Below are positions 16,000 to 23,206 of a stretch of DNA of 64,000 nt, piece by piece; positions within the stretch are counted from its first letter, which is position 1; each line of letters starts with the position of its first letter. The notes beneath the pieces are model-generated. The model was not told the origin of the DNA, did not search any database, and was given only the letters and a program-made list of their open reading frames with translations. Position numbers and translations under genes: made by a program. The stretch is from Acetobacteraceae bacterium (GTDB lineage: Bacteria > Pseudomonadota > Alphaproteobacteria > Acetobacterales > Acetobacteraceae): positions 109,735 through 173,734 of the forward strand of contig JAIXWG010000066.1 of NCBI GenBank assembly GCA_027482245.1, written 5' to 3'.

Positions 16000-16562
16000 G
16001 GATCGCGCCCCCGACGCTGGCGGGGTTCGAGGTGCTGGACACCACCGACCCCGCCGCGGTGCTCGCCTATGAACGGTCCTTCTACCGCGCCTTCGCGCCC
16101 ATCCGCCCGGCGGGGCTGCTGCGCCGCCTCTGGGAATGGGACGATGCGGCGGGGCGCATCGCCGCCCCCGTGCCCTATGCGGACCAGGTCGTCTATGTGT
16201 TGCGCGATGCGGGGGGGGAGGTACGGCGCGGCCTGGCCGTGAACCTCGCGCTCCGCACCGTGCAGGCCGCACGCTTCGGCTTCACCCTGCCGGCGGAGCC
16301 CGGGATCGTGGAGATGCTGACCTTCTTCTCCGATGGCCCGCACGATCTGCGGGGCGCGCTGCGCTTCCGCCGCGCCTGCTACGCGGACCTCCGCGCCCGC
16401 GGGCTGCATTGCGGCTACGGCACCGCCCGCCGCCGGCCCCTCGCCGCCTATGGCCGCTTCGGGTCCGTGGTGACGGATGAACGGTGGCTGGAAGGGGAGG
16501 CGCGCTACCTGCTGCGCTTCGACTTCACGGTGGAGCCCCGGGGGCGGGACGCGGGCGGATGA
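15996..16562 (+). CDS. Uncharacterised protein, possibly GNAT-like acyltransferase
   Basis: 188 aa with no signal peptide or membrane segment. I do not recognise the family. The middle (TLPAEPGIVEMLTFF) followed by a helix-rich part and GLHCGYGTARRRPLAAYGRFG is loosely reminiscent of GNAT N-acyltransferases, but no diagnostic acetyl-CoA loop is clear. It overlaps both neighbours by 4 nt, P450 upstream and the HlyD/DevB-like gene downstream. It is therefore almost certainly part of the same modification and export pathway. Treat the acyltransferase idea as a hypothesis. Confidence 0.6.
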   Translation: MRIAPPTLAGFEVLDTTDPAAVLAYERSFYRAFAPIRPAGLLRRLWEWDDAAGRIAAPVPYADQVVYVLRDAGGEVRRGLAVNLALRTVQAARFGFTLPAEPGIVEMLTFFSDGPHDLRGALRFRRACYADLRARGLHCGYGTARRRPLAAYGRFGSVVTDERWLEGEARYLLRFDFTVEPRGRDAGG

Positions 16563-17566
16563 GGCGCCGCCTCTGGCTCCTGGGCCTCGCCCTGCTGGCG
16601 GCGCCGGCGGCCCTGCTGCTGCCGCGCCCCGATGGCCCCGCGCCCGCGGCGCAATCGCCCGCCGCCCTCGTCGCCCGCGGCCGGATCGAACCCGAGGGTC
16701 GCGTCATCGCCCTCCATGGCCCCTTCCGCGCCGTGCTCGGCCGCGTGCTGGTGGAGGAAGGCCAGGCCGTTGCCACTGGGCAGGTGGTGGCGACGCTCGA
16801 CACCCATGCGGTGGCGGAAGCGCAGGCGGAGGCCGCGCGCGCGCGCCTGGCCCTGGCGCAGGCGGAGGAAGCGCAGGTCGCCGCCCCTGCCAAGCCCGGC
16901 GTCATCCTGGCCCAGCGCGCCCTGGTCCGGGCGCGGGAGGCGGAGCTGACGCTCGCCCGCCAGGAACACGCCCGCATCGCGACGCTCCGCGCCACCAGCA
17001 TCGCCGCCCCCGCCACGCTGGAACAGCGCCAGGCGGAGCTGGACCGCGCGGAGGCCGCGCTGCGCCAGGCGGAAGCCGAGCTCCGCGCCCTCAGCGAGGT
17101 GCGGGAGGAGGATCGCCGCGCCGCCGCCGCCCGCACCGCCGTGCAGCGGGCGTCGGTGGCGGAGGCTGAGGCCGAGCTTGCCCGCACCAGCATCCGCGCC
17201 CCCTTCGCCGGCACCGTGCTCGCCCTGCTGCGCCGAGGCGGGGAGAGCATCGGGGATGAGGGCATCCTGCAGATGGCGGCACTCGACCGCCTGGTGGTGG
17301 TGGCGGAGGTGGAGGAGGCCGAGGCCCCCCGCGTCGCCCCGGGCCAGCCCGCCCGCATCGCCGGCCGCGTCCTGGCGGCGCCCATGGAGGGCCGCGTGGA
17401 GCTGGTCGGCCGCCAGGTCATGCGCCAGCGCCGCACCAGCTCCGACGTCCTCATCGGCCGCGATGCCCGCATCGTGGAGGTGACGATCCGCCCCCTCGGC
17501 ACCCTGCCGCCGGTGGTGGGGGCGGAGGTGGAGGTGCGTCTTCCGCTGGTGCCCGCGCGCCCATGA
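16559..17566 (+). CDS. HlyD/DevB-like membrane-fusion (periplasmic adaptor) protein
   Basis: About 335 aa. An N-terminal membrane anchor (LWLLGLALLAAPAALLLP, about 5-22) is followed by a split lipoyl/barrel domain (VIALHGPFRAVLGRVLVEEGQAV) and a long Ala/Glu/Arg-rich coiled-coil hairpin (about 75-215). The beta-barrel region after residue 225 includes RTSIRAPFAGTVLALLRRGGE. Such adaptors link an inner-membrane ABC transporter to an outer-membrane TolC channel. ATG 16559 overlaps the previous stop (ATGA) and begins right at the anchor. With the next two genes it forms a DevBCA-type exporter. No TolC gene is in the cluster. Confidence 0.85.
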   Translation: MRRRLWLLGLALLAAPAALLLPRPDGPAPAAQSPAALVARGRIEPEGRVIALHGPFRAVLGRVLVEEGQAVATGQVVATLDTHAVAEAQAEAARARLALAQAEEAQVAAPAKPGVILAQRALVRAREAELTLARQEHARIATLRATSIAAPATLEQRQAELDRAEAALRQAEAELRALSEVREEDRRAAAARTAVQRASVAEAEAELARTSIRAPFAGTVLALLRRGGESIGDEGILQMAALDRLVVVAEVEEAEAPRVAPGQPARIAGRVLAAPMEGRVELVGRQVMRQRRTSSDVLIGRDARIVEVTIRPLGTLPPVVGAEVEVRLPLVPARP

Positions 17567-18750
17567 TGGCGCTGGCTCGCTTCGCCGCCCTGCTGGCCTT
17601 CAGCCAGCTGCGCCACCGCGCGCTCGCCTCGCTCGCCGCGCTGGCGGGGGTGGCGGTCGCGGTCATGCTCATGCTGGTGCAGGTGGGCTTCCGCAACGGG
17701 CTCTACGACAGCGCGCTCGCCCTGCCGCGGGCGCTGGCGGCGGACCTCGTGCTGGTCAGCCCGTCCTACCGCGCCCTGACCTTCTCCCCCCCCTGGTTCC
17801 CCCGCGCGGCGCTGCGCGATGCCGCGGGGGTGCCGGGCGTGGCGGAGACCGCGAGCCTCTTTGCCTATAGCGGCCAGGTGCGGGGGCCGGAGGGCGGCAG
17901 CAACCTCTCAGTCTGGATGCTCGGCATCGATCCCTCCGCAAGGGTGCTGGACCTGCCGGAGGTGGTGGCGGCGCAGCGCGCGCTGTCGGTGCCGGAGACC
18001 GCGCTGCTGGACCGCCTGTCGCGGCAGGAGTTCCGCAGCGTCATCGCGCAACTCGGCGCGCAGGGCTTCGCGCGCCTGCCGCTCTACGCCCCCACGGCTG
18101 ACCTGGCGCCGGTGCTGGAGGTGCGGGGCCTTTTCACCCTCGGCCCGTCCTTCACCATTGATGGCGCGCTGCTGATGAGCGAGCTGACGCTGAACGCCGC
18201 CATCGGCGTGCCGCTGGACCGCGTCTCCATCGGGCTGCTGCGCCTGGCGCCCGGCGCGCGGGCGGATGCGGTGGCCGCGGCGGTGGCGGCGCGGCTGGAT
18301 GGCCGGGCGCGCGTGATGACGCGGGCGGAGTACCTGGCGGAGGAACGCGGTTTCTACGCGCGGCGCACGCCGATCGGCGTGATCTTCAATGTCGGCCTGC
18401 TGGTCGGCGTCGCGGTGGGCGTGGTGTTCATCCTGCAGGTGCTGAACAGCCTGGTGGATGCGAACCTGCCCGAATACGCGGTGCTGCTGGCGCAGGGTTA
18501 CCACCCCGCCTTCCTGGCCGCCGTCGTCGCGCAGGCCGCCATCGCCGTCGCGCTGGTCACCTACCTGCCGGCCGTCGGCCTGGCGCTGGCGGTGACGGAG
18601 ACGGCGAGCCAGGTGACACGCCTGCCGATCGGCGTGCATGGCTCGGACCTCGCGATGGTGCTGGCGCTGAGCCTCGGCATGGCGGCGGTGGCCGCCCTTC
18701 TGGCCACGCTGCGCCTGAAGCGTGCCGACCCGCTGGAGCTGTTCGGGTGA
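17563..18750 (+). CDS. ABC transporter permease, DevC/MacB-FtsX type
   Basis: A 395-aa inner-membrane protein. One transmembrane helix near residues 22-42 is followed by a large periplasmic domain (about 45-265). Three more helices follow in the C-terminal third (GVIFNVGLLVGVAVGVVFIL; FLAAVVAQAAIAVALVTYLP; the final one before LRLKRADPLELFG). This 1+3 topology with a terminal ADPLE motif is typical of DevC and MacB-like FtsX-superfamily permeases. It overlaps the adaptor gene and the ATPase gene by 4 nt each. Likely partner of both in exporting a lipid-like product. Confidence 0.88.
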   Translation: MMALARFAALLAFSQLRHRALASLAALAGVAVAVMLMLVQVGFRNGLYDSALALPRALAADLVLVSPSYRALTFSPPWFPRAALRDAAGVPGVAETASLFAYSGQVRGPEGGSNLSVWMLGIDPSARVLDLPEVVAAQRALSVPETALLDRLSRQEFRSVIAQLGAQGFARLPLYAPTADLAPVLEVRGLFTLGPSFTIDGALLMSELTLNAAIGVPLDRVSIGLLRLAPGARADAVAAAVAARLDGRARVMTRAEYLAEERGFYARRTPIGVIFNVGLLVGVAVGVVFILQVLNSLVDANLPEYAVLLAQGYHPAFLAAVVAQAAIAVALVTYLPAVGLALAVTETASQVTRLPIGVHGSDLAMVLALSLGMAAVAALLATLRLKRADPLELFG

Positions 18751-19427
18751 GTGCGCTGCTGGCGGAACTGCGCGATGTCAGCCACGGCTTCGGCGCGGGC
18801 GCGCAGCGGCGCGCCGTGCTGCGGGGCATCACGCTCGACCTGCATGCCGGCGATTTCGTCGCGCTGACCGGGCCCTCGGGGTCGGGCAAGACGACGCTGC
18901 TGACGTTGCTCGGCGCGCTGCGGGTGCCGGAGGAGGGCGCGCTCCGCCTGCTCGGCCAGGATGTCCGCGCGCTGGAGGCACGCTCGCTCGGCGCGCTGCG
19001 CCGGCGCATCGGCTTCGTCTTCCAGCGCCACCACCTGCTGCGCTCGCTGAGCGTGGTGGAGAATGTGGAGGCCGCGCTGCATGGCCAGCCCGGTGCCGAT
19101 GCGGGGCGCGACCGCGCGGCGGCGCAGGCGATGCTGGAAGCCGTGGGCCTCGGCGGGCGCGGCGCGGAATCGACCGCGCGACTGTCGGGCGGCGAACAGC
19201 AGCGCGTGGCCGTCGCGCGCGCCCTGGTGCGACGCCCGTCCCTGGTGCTGGCGGACGAGCCGACCGCCTCTCTCGATGGCCGCAGCGGCCGCGCCGTGGT
19301 CGCGCTGCTGGCGGAGCTGACGCGGGGGACGGAGTGCGCCGTGGTGATGGGCACGCATGACGAGCGCTGCCTCGACCTGGTGACGCGGCGGCTGCACATG
19401 GAGGATGGGGTGCTGAAGCAGCCATGA
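18747..19427 (+). CDS. ABC transporter ATP-binding protein, DevA/LolD type
   Basis: A 226-aa ATPase subunit. Walker A GPSGSGKTT is at 42-50, the signature LSGGEQQR is near 146, and Walker B LVLADEPTASLD is near 166-177. The sequence belongs to the MacB/LolD/DevA group, which works with FtsX-type permeases. It starts at GTG 18747 inside the previous stop (GTGA overlap) and overlaps the acyltransferase gene by 4 nt. It powers the exporter formed with the two preceding genes. Confidence 0.92.
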   Translation: MSALLAELRDVSHGFGAGAQRRAVLRGITLDLHAGDFVALTGPSGSGKTTLLTLLGALRVPEEGALRLLGQDVRALEARSLGALRRRIGFVFQRHHLLRSLSVVENVEAALHGQPGADAGRDRAAAQAMLEAVGLGGRGAESTARLSGGEQQRVAVARALVRRPSLVLADEPTASLDGRSGRAVVALLAELTRGTECAVVMGTHDERCLDLVTRRLHMEDGVLKQP

Positions 19428-20227
19428 CGACGACGCCGGATTTCACGGAACGCCCCTGGCCGCCGCTGCGCGACCTGATCATCGGGATGCTGTCGCTGCA
19501 CCGGCCGATGACCTTCCACGGCATGATGGAGGTCGATGTCACCCGAATCATGGAGGGGCTGGCGCGGCTGCGCCGGGCGGACCGGCACGCCGTGTCGCTG
19601 CATGCCGTGATGATCGAGGCCGTGGCCTTCGCCGCGGCGCGGAACCCGGGGGTGCTAACCTTCCGCCACGGGAAGAACCTGGTCACCTTCCGCGATGCCG
19701 ATGTGGCGACGGTGGTGGACCGCAAGCAGCCCGACGGCACGCGCCTGCCCATGGGCCTGACCATCCGCGCCGCGCAGGACAAATCCGTGCGGGCGATCCA
19801 TGAGGAGCTGCGCGCCGCCCTGAAGGGCGACCTGACGAAGACGGCGGAGGTGCAGCGCCGCCGCCGCCTGCTGCGCCTGCCGAAGCCGCTGCGCGCGCTG
19901 ATCTTCCGCCGCATCGCCGCCGATCCGCACTTCCTGCGCCGCGTGCAGGGCACGATCGGGCTGACCAGCCTGCAGCGGCCGGGGCTCGATTTCCGCATGG
20001 TCGCCTTCCCGCCCAACCCCTTCACCGTCTCCCTCGCCGTGGGCGGGATCGAGACGCGGCCCGCGGTCGCGGGCGGCGCGCCGCGGCGGGTGCTGTCGCT
20101 GGGCGGCGCCATGGACCATGCGGTGATCGACGGCGCCGCGGTGGCGCGCTTCACCATCGCCCTGCAGCAGCGCCTGGCGGATGCCGAGGGGATGCGCGGG
20201 CTGGTGGAGGCAGCGGAGGCTGGCTGA
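19424..20227 (+). CDS. Stand-alone 2-oxo acid dehydrogenase E2-like (CAT-fold) acyltransferase
   Basis: 267 aa matching the catalytic domain of dihydrolipoamide acyltransferases and chloramphenicol acetyltransferase. The active-site HxxxDG motif is present as HAVIDG (His232, Asp236, Gly237). The N-terminal lipoyl and E1/E3-binding domains are absent and no E1 or E3 genes are nearby. A role in 2-oxo acid oxidation is therefore unlikely. It is the last gene of the P450-exporter operon (4-nt overlap with the ATPase). It most likely acylates the exported product, probably from acyl-CoA; the substrate is unknown. Confidence 0.8.
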   Translation: MTTTPDFTERPWPPLRDLIIGMLSLHRPMTFHGMMEVDVTRIMEGLARLRRADRHAVSLHAVMIEAVAFAAARNPGVLTFRHGKNLVTFRDADVATVVDRKQPDGTRLPMGLTIRAAQDKSVRAIHEELRAALKGDLTKTAEVQRRRRLLRLPKPLRALIFRRIAADPHFLRRVQGTIGLTSLQRPGLDFRMVAFPPNPFTVSLAVGGIETRPAVAGGAPRRVLSLGGAMDHAVIDGAAVARFTIALQQRLADAEGMRGLVEAAEAG

Positions 20228-20230
20228 CCT

Positions 20231-20373
20231 TATGCCAACGGCCGCTTGCAGCGACCCGTTGGCATGCTTTTGCTGTGCCCTCAGACGCCGGGCGGCCCCT
20301 CCGGGGCCTTGGCTTCGCGGCGCTGGCCGCGGGCCGCATTCGCGGCCTCGGCCGGCTTCGCCGGCCGCAGGTC
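20231..20373 (+). repeat. Dispersed intergenic repeat, copy A
   Basis: About 143 bp that recur in opposite orientation at 44950-45080. The unit starts with a TGCCAA...TTGGCA hairpin and a T-run. It continues with TGCCCTCAG and GCCGGGCG, then a G+C-rich core near its end where 38 nt differ at only two positions between the copies. The core contains GGCCGGC-N3-GCCGGCC, a second foldback. Copy A lies between two convergent operons. No protein is encoded in it. It looks like a REP- or MITE-like intergenic element. Confidence 0.75.
20233..20270 (+). terminator. Terminator of the P450/exporter operon (head of repeat copy A)
   Basis: TGCCAACGG (20233-20241) pairs perfectly with CCGTTGGCA (20256-20264) and is followed by TGCTTTT. 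It starts a few bases after the acyltransferase stop at 20227, so it should end the operon transcript. Confidence 0.75.
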
Positions 20374-20375
20374 AT

Positions 20376-20392
20376 TCCAACGTGCCGTTGGA
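20376..20392 (-). terminator. Hairpin after the sulfotransferase gene
   Basis: TCCAACG-TGC-CGTTGGA is a perfect 7-bp stem directly after the TAA (20394-20396) of the minus-strand sulfotransferase gene. No clear T-run follows on that strand, so terminator strength is uncertain. Confidence 0.5.
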
Positions 20393-20393
20393 T

Positions 20394-21083
20394 TTACCCG
20401 GGCGCGCCGGGATGCCTCATCAGCCCGCCATGGCGGATCGCGACATGCTCGAACAGCGCGCGATCCTCCCGCGTCACCTCCAGCAGCAGCTCGCAGGTCT
20501 CGCTGTCCAGGTTGATGCGGCCCTGGCCGGCGGTCACGTTCTCCCGCTCCACCCGGCCCTGGGGCACGCCGAGCCAGCGATGCAGCGTGGCGGAAACGTC
20601 GTCCACGCGCGCCGTGGTGCCGACCAGCGCGTAGCACCCCTCCAGGATCGCGATCGCCTCCTTCGCGCTCCCCGCGCCGGTCAGCTGGCGGCAGGCCTCG
20701 CCGGCCAGGGCATCGGCGGAATCGCGGATGAACTCGGCGAAGCCACGTTCCCGGAACACCGCATGCAGCGGGTGGCCGGGCCAGGTGGCCATGTAGTTGA
20801 AGGCGGAGAGCAGCCGCGCCACCGGGTCCCGCAGCAGCGTGACGAAACGGGCATCCGGCCGCGCGCGTTCCAGCGCCTCGTTGACCGAGACATGGCCGCT
20901 GACCAACGCGTGGCCCGCCACCTGGTCTGGCGCCAGGGCGCGGAAGGCGGCGCGCTCGGCCTCGTCCCCTACCCGCAGCACGCTCTCGGGTGGCAGGGCG
21001 CGGGCCAGCGCGGCGTGCAGCGCGAAGCCCCCGGTCTTGGGCAGGTGGATGAAGACGACCTGCGCCGGCAGGGGCCGGATCAA
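20394..21083 (-). CDS. Sulfotransferase family protein
   Basis: About 229 aa. A PAPS-dependent sulfotransferase (Sulfotransfer_2-like). FIHLPKTGG (11-19) is the 5'-phosphosulfate-binding loop. LLRDPVARLLSAFNY (83-97), with Arg85 and Ser93, is the 3'-phosphate-binding region. The gene must start at TTG 21083, which overlaps the stop of the upstream BcsB-like gene (TTGA); reading further upstream runs antiparallel through that gene in another frame. The coupling suggests the pair acts on the same extracellular or envelope polysaccharide. The acceptor is unknown. Confidence 0.8.
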   Translation of the reverse strand: MIRPLPAQVVFIHLPKTGGFALHAALARALPPESVLRVGDEAERAAFRALAPDQVAGHALVSGHVSVNEALERARPDARFVTLLRDPVARLLSAFNYMATWPGHPLHAVFRERGFAEFIRDSADALAGEACRQLTGAGSAKEAIAILEGCYALVGTTARVDDVSATLHRWLGVPQGRVERENVTAGQGRINLDSETCELLLEVTREDRALFEHVAIRHGGLMRHPGAPG

Positions 21084-23071
21084 GCGGCGGCGTCCCGGCG
21101 CGGCCGGATGAAGGCGAAGGCGACCAGCCCGACGCCGGTCACCCAGAGCACCGCCAGCACATAGGGCCGCCAGACCAGGATGGCCGACCGCGCGGCCGGC
21201 GCGGCTGCCGCGATCGTGGCCGGCGTGGCGGGGGCAGGCGCCTCCGCATAGGCCAGCCGGACCTCCGGGGCGGGCGCCGTGCTGGACCAGGCGAAGGCCA
21301 CCCCCTGGCCGTCCAGCAGGGCCACATCGCCCCGTTCCAGCCGCGGCGCGGCGGCGGGCAGGGCGGGCATCAGCGTGGGCAGCCGCAGCCAGAGGCCGGG
21401 GCGGTCGCCCTCCGCCGTCACCAGCTGCGCCGCGATCATGCGCTGCGCGCCATCGAGGTCGAGCAGCGGCCGGCCTTCCCGGTCCGACAGCGTCAGCCGC
21501 CCGGCATCGAAGCGCAGCACCGGCCGGCTGCCCGCCGGCGGGTCCAGGGTGACGGCGATGAAGGGGCCGCCGGGCGTGGGCGGGGCGACGCCGTCGCGCA
21601 GAGTCACCGTGATGGGCGCCGAAGCCGGCACCAGGCCGCGCAGCAGCCAGAGCACGGGGTTCAGCGCCTCCGCCACCGGGCCTTCCGGGGCGGCGTCCAG
21701 GATCACCTCCACCCCATTGGCGAAGCGGCCGGGCAGGCCGAGGAAGTCGCGCGGCGCGGCGGGCGGTGCCAGGCGCAGCGCGCTGTCCGGCATCAGCTGC
21801 GCCAGCCCCCCGGGCGCCGGGCGCTGCAGCGTCACGACCAGCCGGTTGTCGAGCCGCAGCAGCGCGGGCGGCACGGGCAGGCTGATCCGCGCCGGGCCTT
21901 CCGCCGGCAGGGCGGTGCTGCCGAGCATGGTGTCGTTCAGCACCGCCGTCGCCACGCTGCGCCCGCCCGTATCGGGCGTCAGGGTGAAGGCGAGGTCGAT
22001 GGCGGCGGGCAGGCCGCCGCCGGGCAGGTCCCGCAGCGCGAATTCCAGCGCCCATCCCGGCGCCGCGCCTTCCTGCGGCAGCGTCGCGCCGCGCAGCGCG
22101 GCGAAGGGCAGGGCGGCCACGGTGGCATCCGGCACGCGGGCTTCCCGAACGCCGATCGCCGGCCCCGCCGCCGCGTCCCGCCAGGGGCCGTCCAGCAGCC
22201 CTGCCGCCAGGCCCGGCTGCGGCCCGCCCAGGGCCAGCGCCGGCATGCCATCGAGGTCCAGCACCACCGCGCCCGACGGCCCGAGCCCCACCACGACCGC
22301 CCCGGTGGTCCAGAGCCGCTGGCCACCCGGCCCGCGCTCGATCGCCGGCGGTGCGCCGGATCCGATCCGCACCTCCCGCCCTGCGCCGGCCAGCGCCAGG
22401 CCGATGCGCAGCGCCGCGGCAGCTTCGAGGGCGGGCAGGGGGCCGGGGCGGGTCAGCACCTGGGTGCGGGCGGGCAGCAGGCGGAACAGCGTGGCGACGG
22501 AGGGCAGGGCGCCATCGGGCAGCAGCAGCGCCAGGTGGCTGTCCACCCGCAGCGTCGCCAGCGCGCCCCCGCCGGTATCGACCAGCCGCAGGCCGAGGCG
22601 GAGCGAGGCGGCGTCGCGCGCCAGATCCTCCGCCGGGATCGGCAGCTCGATGGTCAGGCGGGTCTCGCCCTCCGCCACCGCGCGGCTGGCGAGCACCCGG
22701 CCATTGGCCCAGACCTCCACCGCCTGGCGGCCGCCGAAGGGGGCGACGAGGTCGAAGGACAGGCTGGCCCGCGCGGCCAAGCCCGGGATGTCGCGCGGCA
22801 CGGGGAAGGCCACTTCGCGCCCCGCCGTGCCGAAGGCGAGCCCTGCCTCCAGCCCCAGTTCATCCAGCCCGACGCGCCGTTCCAGAGGGGGCGTGGGGGC
22901 GGGGGCGGGGGTGGGCAGGGGCTGGGCGGCGACCGGCGGTCGCGGCGCCGGCCGGGCCGGGCGCTGCTGCGCCAGCGCCGGCGCGGACGACAGGATCAGC
23001 GCGGCAAGGACCAAGGTGGCGGGGACCAGCCAGCGACCGGTGGCATGGGCAGTGGGGCGATGGGGTCGCAC
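21080..23071 (-). CDS. BcsB-like periplasmic protein (cellulose synthase regulatory subunit family), orphan
   Basis: About 663 aa. A signal peptide (WLVPATLVLAALILSSAPALA, about 15-35) is followed by a Pro-rich linker, long beta-rich periplasmic domains and one C-terminal membrane helix (VLAVLWVTGVGLVAFAFI) ending in RPRRDAAA. The alternating jelly-roll and alpha/beta blocks, such as LSFDLVAPFGGRQAVEVWANGRVL, resemble BcsB. BcsB guides nascent cellulose through the periplasm with BcsA. No bcsA, bcsZ or bcsC is nearby. GTG 23071, preceded by GAGGATCC, gives a normal signal peptide; GTG 23188 would add 39 residues. It is coupled to a sulfotransferase gene. Confidence 0.65.
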   Translation of the reverse strand: MRPHRPTAHATGRWLVPATLVLAALILSSAPALAQQRPARPAPRPPVAAQPLPTPAPAPTPPLERRVGLDELGLEAGLAFGTAGREVAFPVPRDIPGLAARASLSFDLVAPFGGRQAVEVWANGRVLASRAVAEGETRLTIELPIPAEDLARDAASLRLGLRLVDTGGGALATLRVDSHLALLLPDGALPSVATLFRLLPARTQVLTRPGPLPALEAAAALRIGLALAGAGREVRIGSGAPPAIERGPGGQRLWTTGAVVVGLGPSGAVVLDLDGMPALALGGPQPGLAAGLLDGPWRDAAAGPAIGVREARVPDATVAALPFAALRGATLPQEGAAPGWALEFALRDLPGGGLPAAIDLAFTLTPDTGGRSVATAVLNDTMLGSTALPAEGPARISLPVPPALLRLDNRLVVTLQRPAPGGLAQLMPDSALRLAPPAAPRDFLGLPGRFANGVEVILDAAPEGPVAEALNPVLWLLRGLVPASAPITVTLRDGVAPPTPGGPFIAVTLDPPAGSRPVLRFDAGRLTLSDREGRPLLDLDGAQRMIAAQLVTAEGDRPGLWLRLPTLMPALPAAAPRLERGDVALLDGQGVAFAWSSTAPAPEVRLAYAEAPAPATPATIAAAAPAARSAILVWRPYVLAVLWVTGVGLVAFAFIRPRRDAAA

Positions 23072-23206
23072 GGATCCTCGGGCAGGTCGCGGGCAGTCAG
23101 CCCGCGGAGTATCCCACCCGCCGCCGGACGGCGGCAAGGCCGCTGCCCGCGGCCGATGGCCCGTTTCGCGGCGCGGCCTGCCGGTCACGTCATCGTGACA
23201 ACGGGA

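Noticed and set aside
16525..17616. 363-codon Ser/Arg/Ala-rich frame antisense to the adaptor gene
   Set aside because: Low-complexity shadow of the DevB-like gene; the plus-strand frame has clear domains and coupled start and stop.
20246..20515. Small protein genes inside the dispersed repeat
   Set aside because: Short frames in both repeat copies look alike only because the DNA repeats; they lack SDs and run into neighbouring genes.
21084..22055. N-terminal extension of the sulfotransferase frame
   Set aside because: The frame stays open upstream but overlaps the BcsB-like gene on the same strand in another frame with Ala/Arg/Gly-rich nonsense. Family similarity begins only after TTG 21083.
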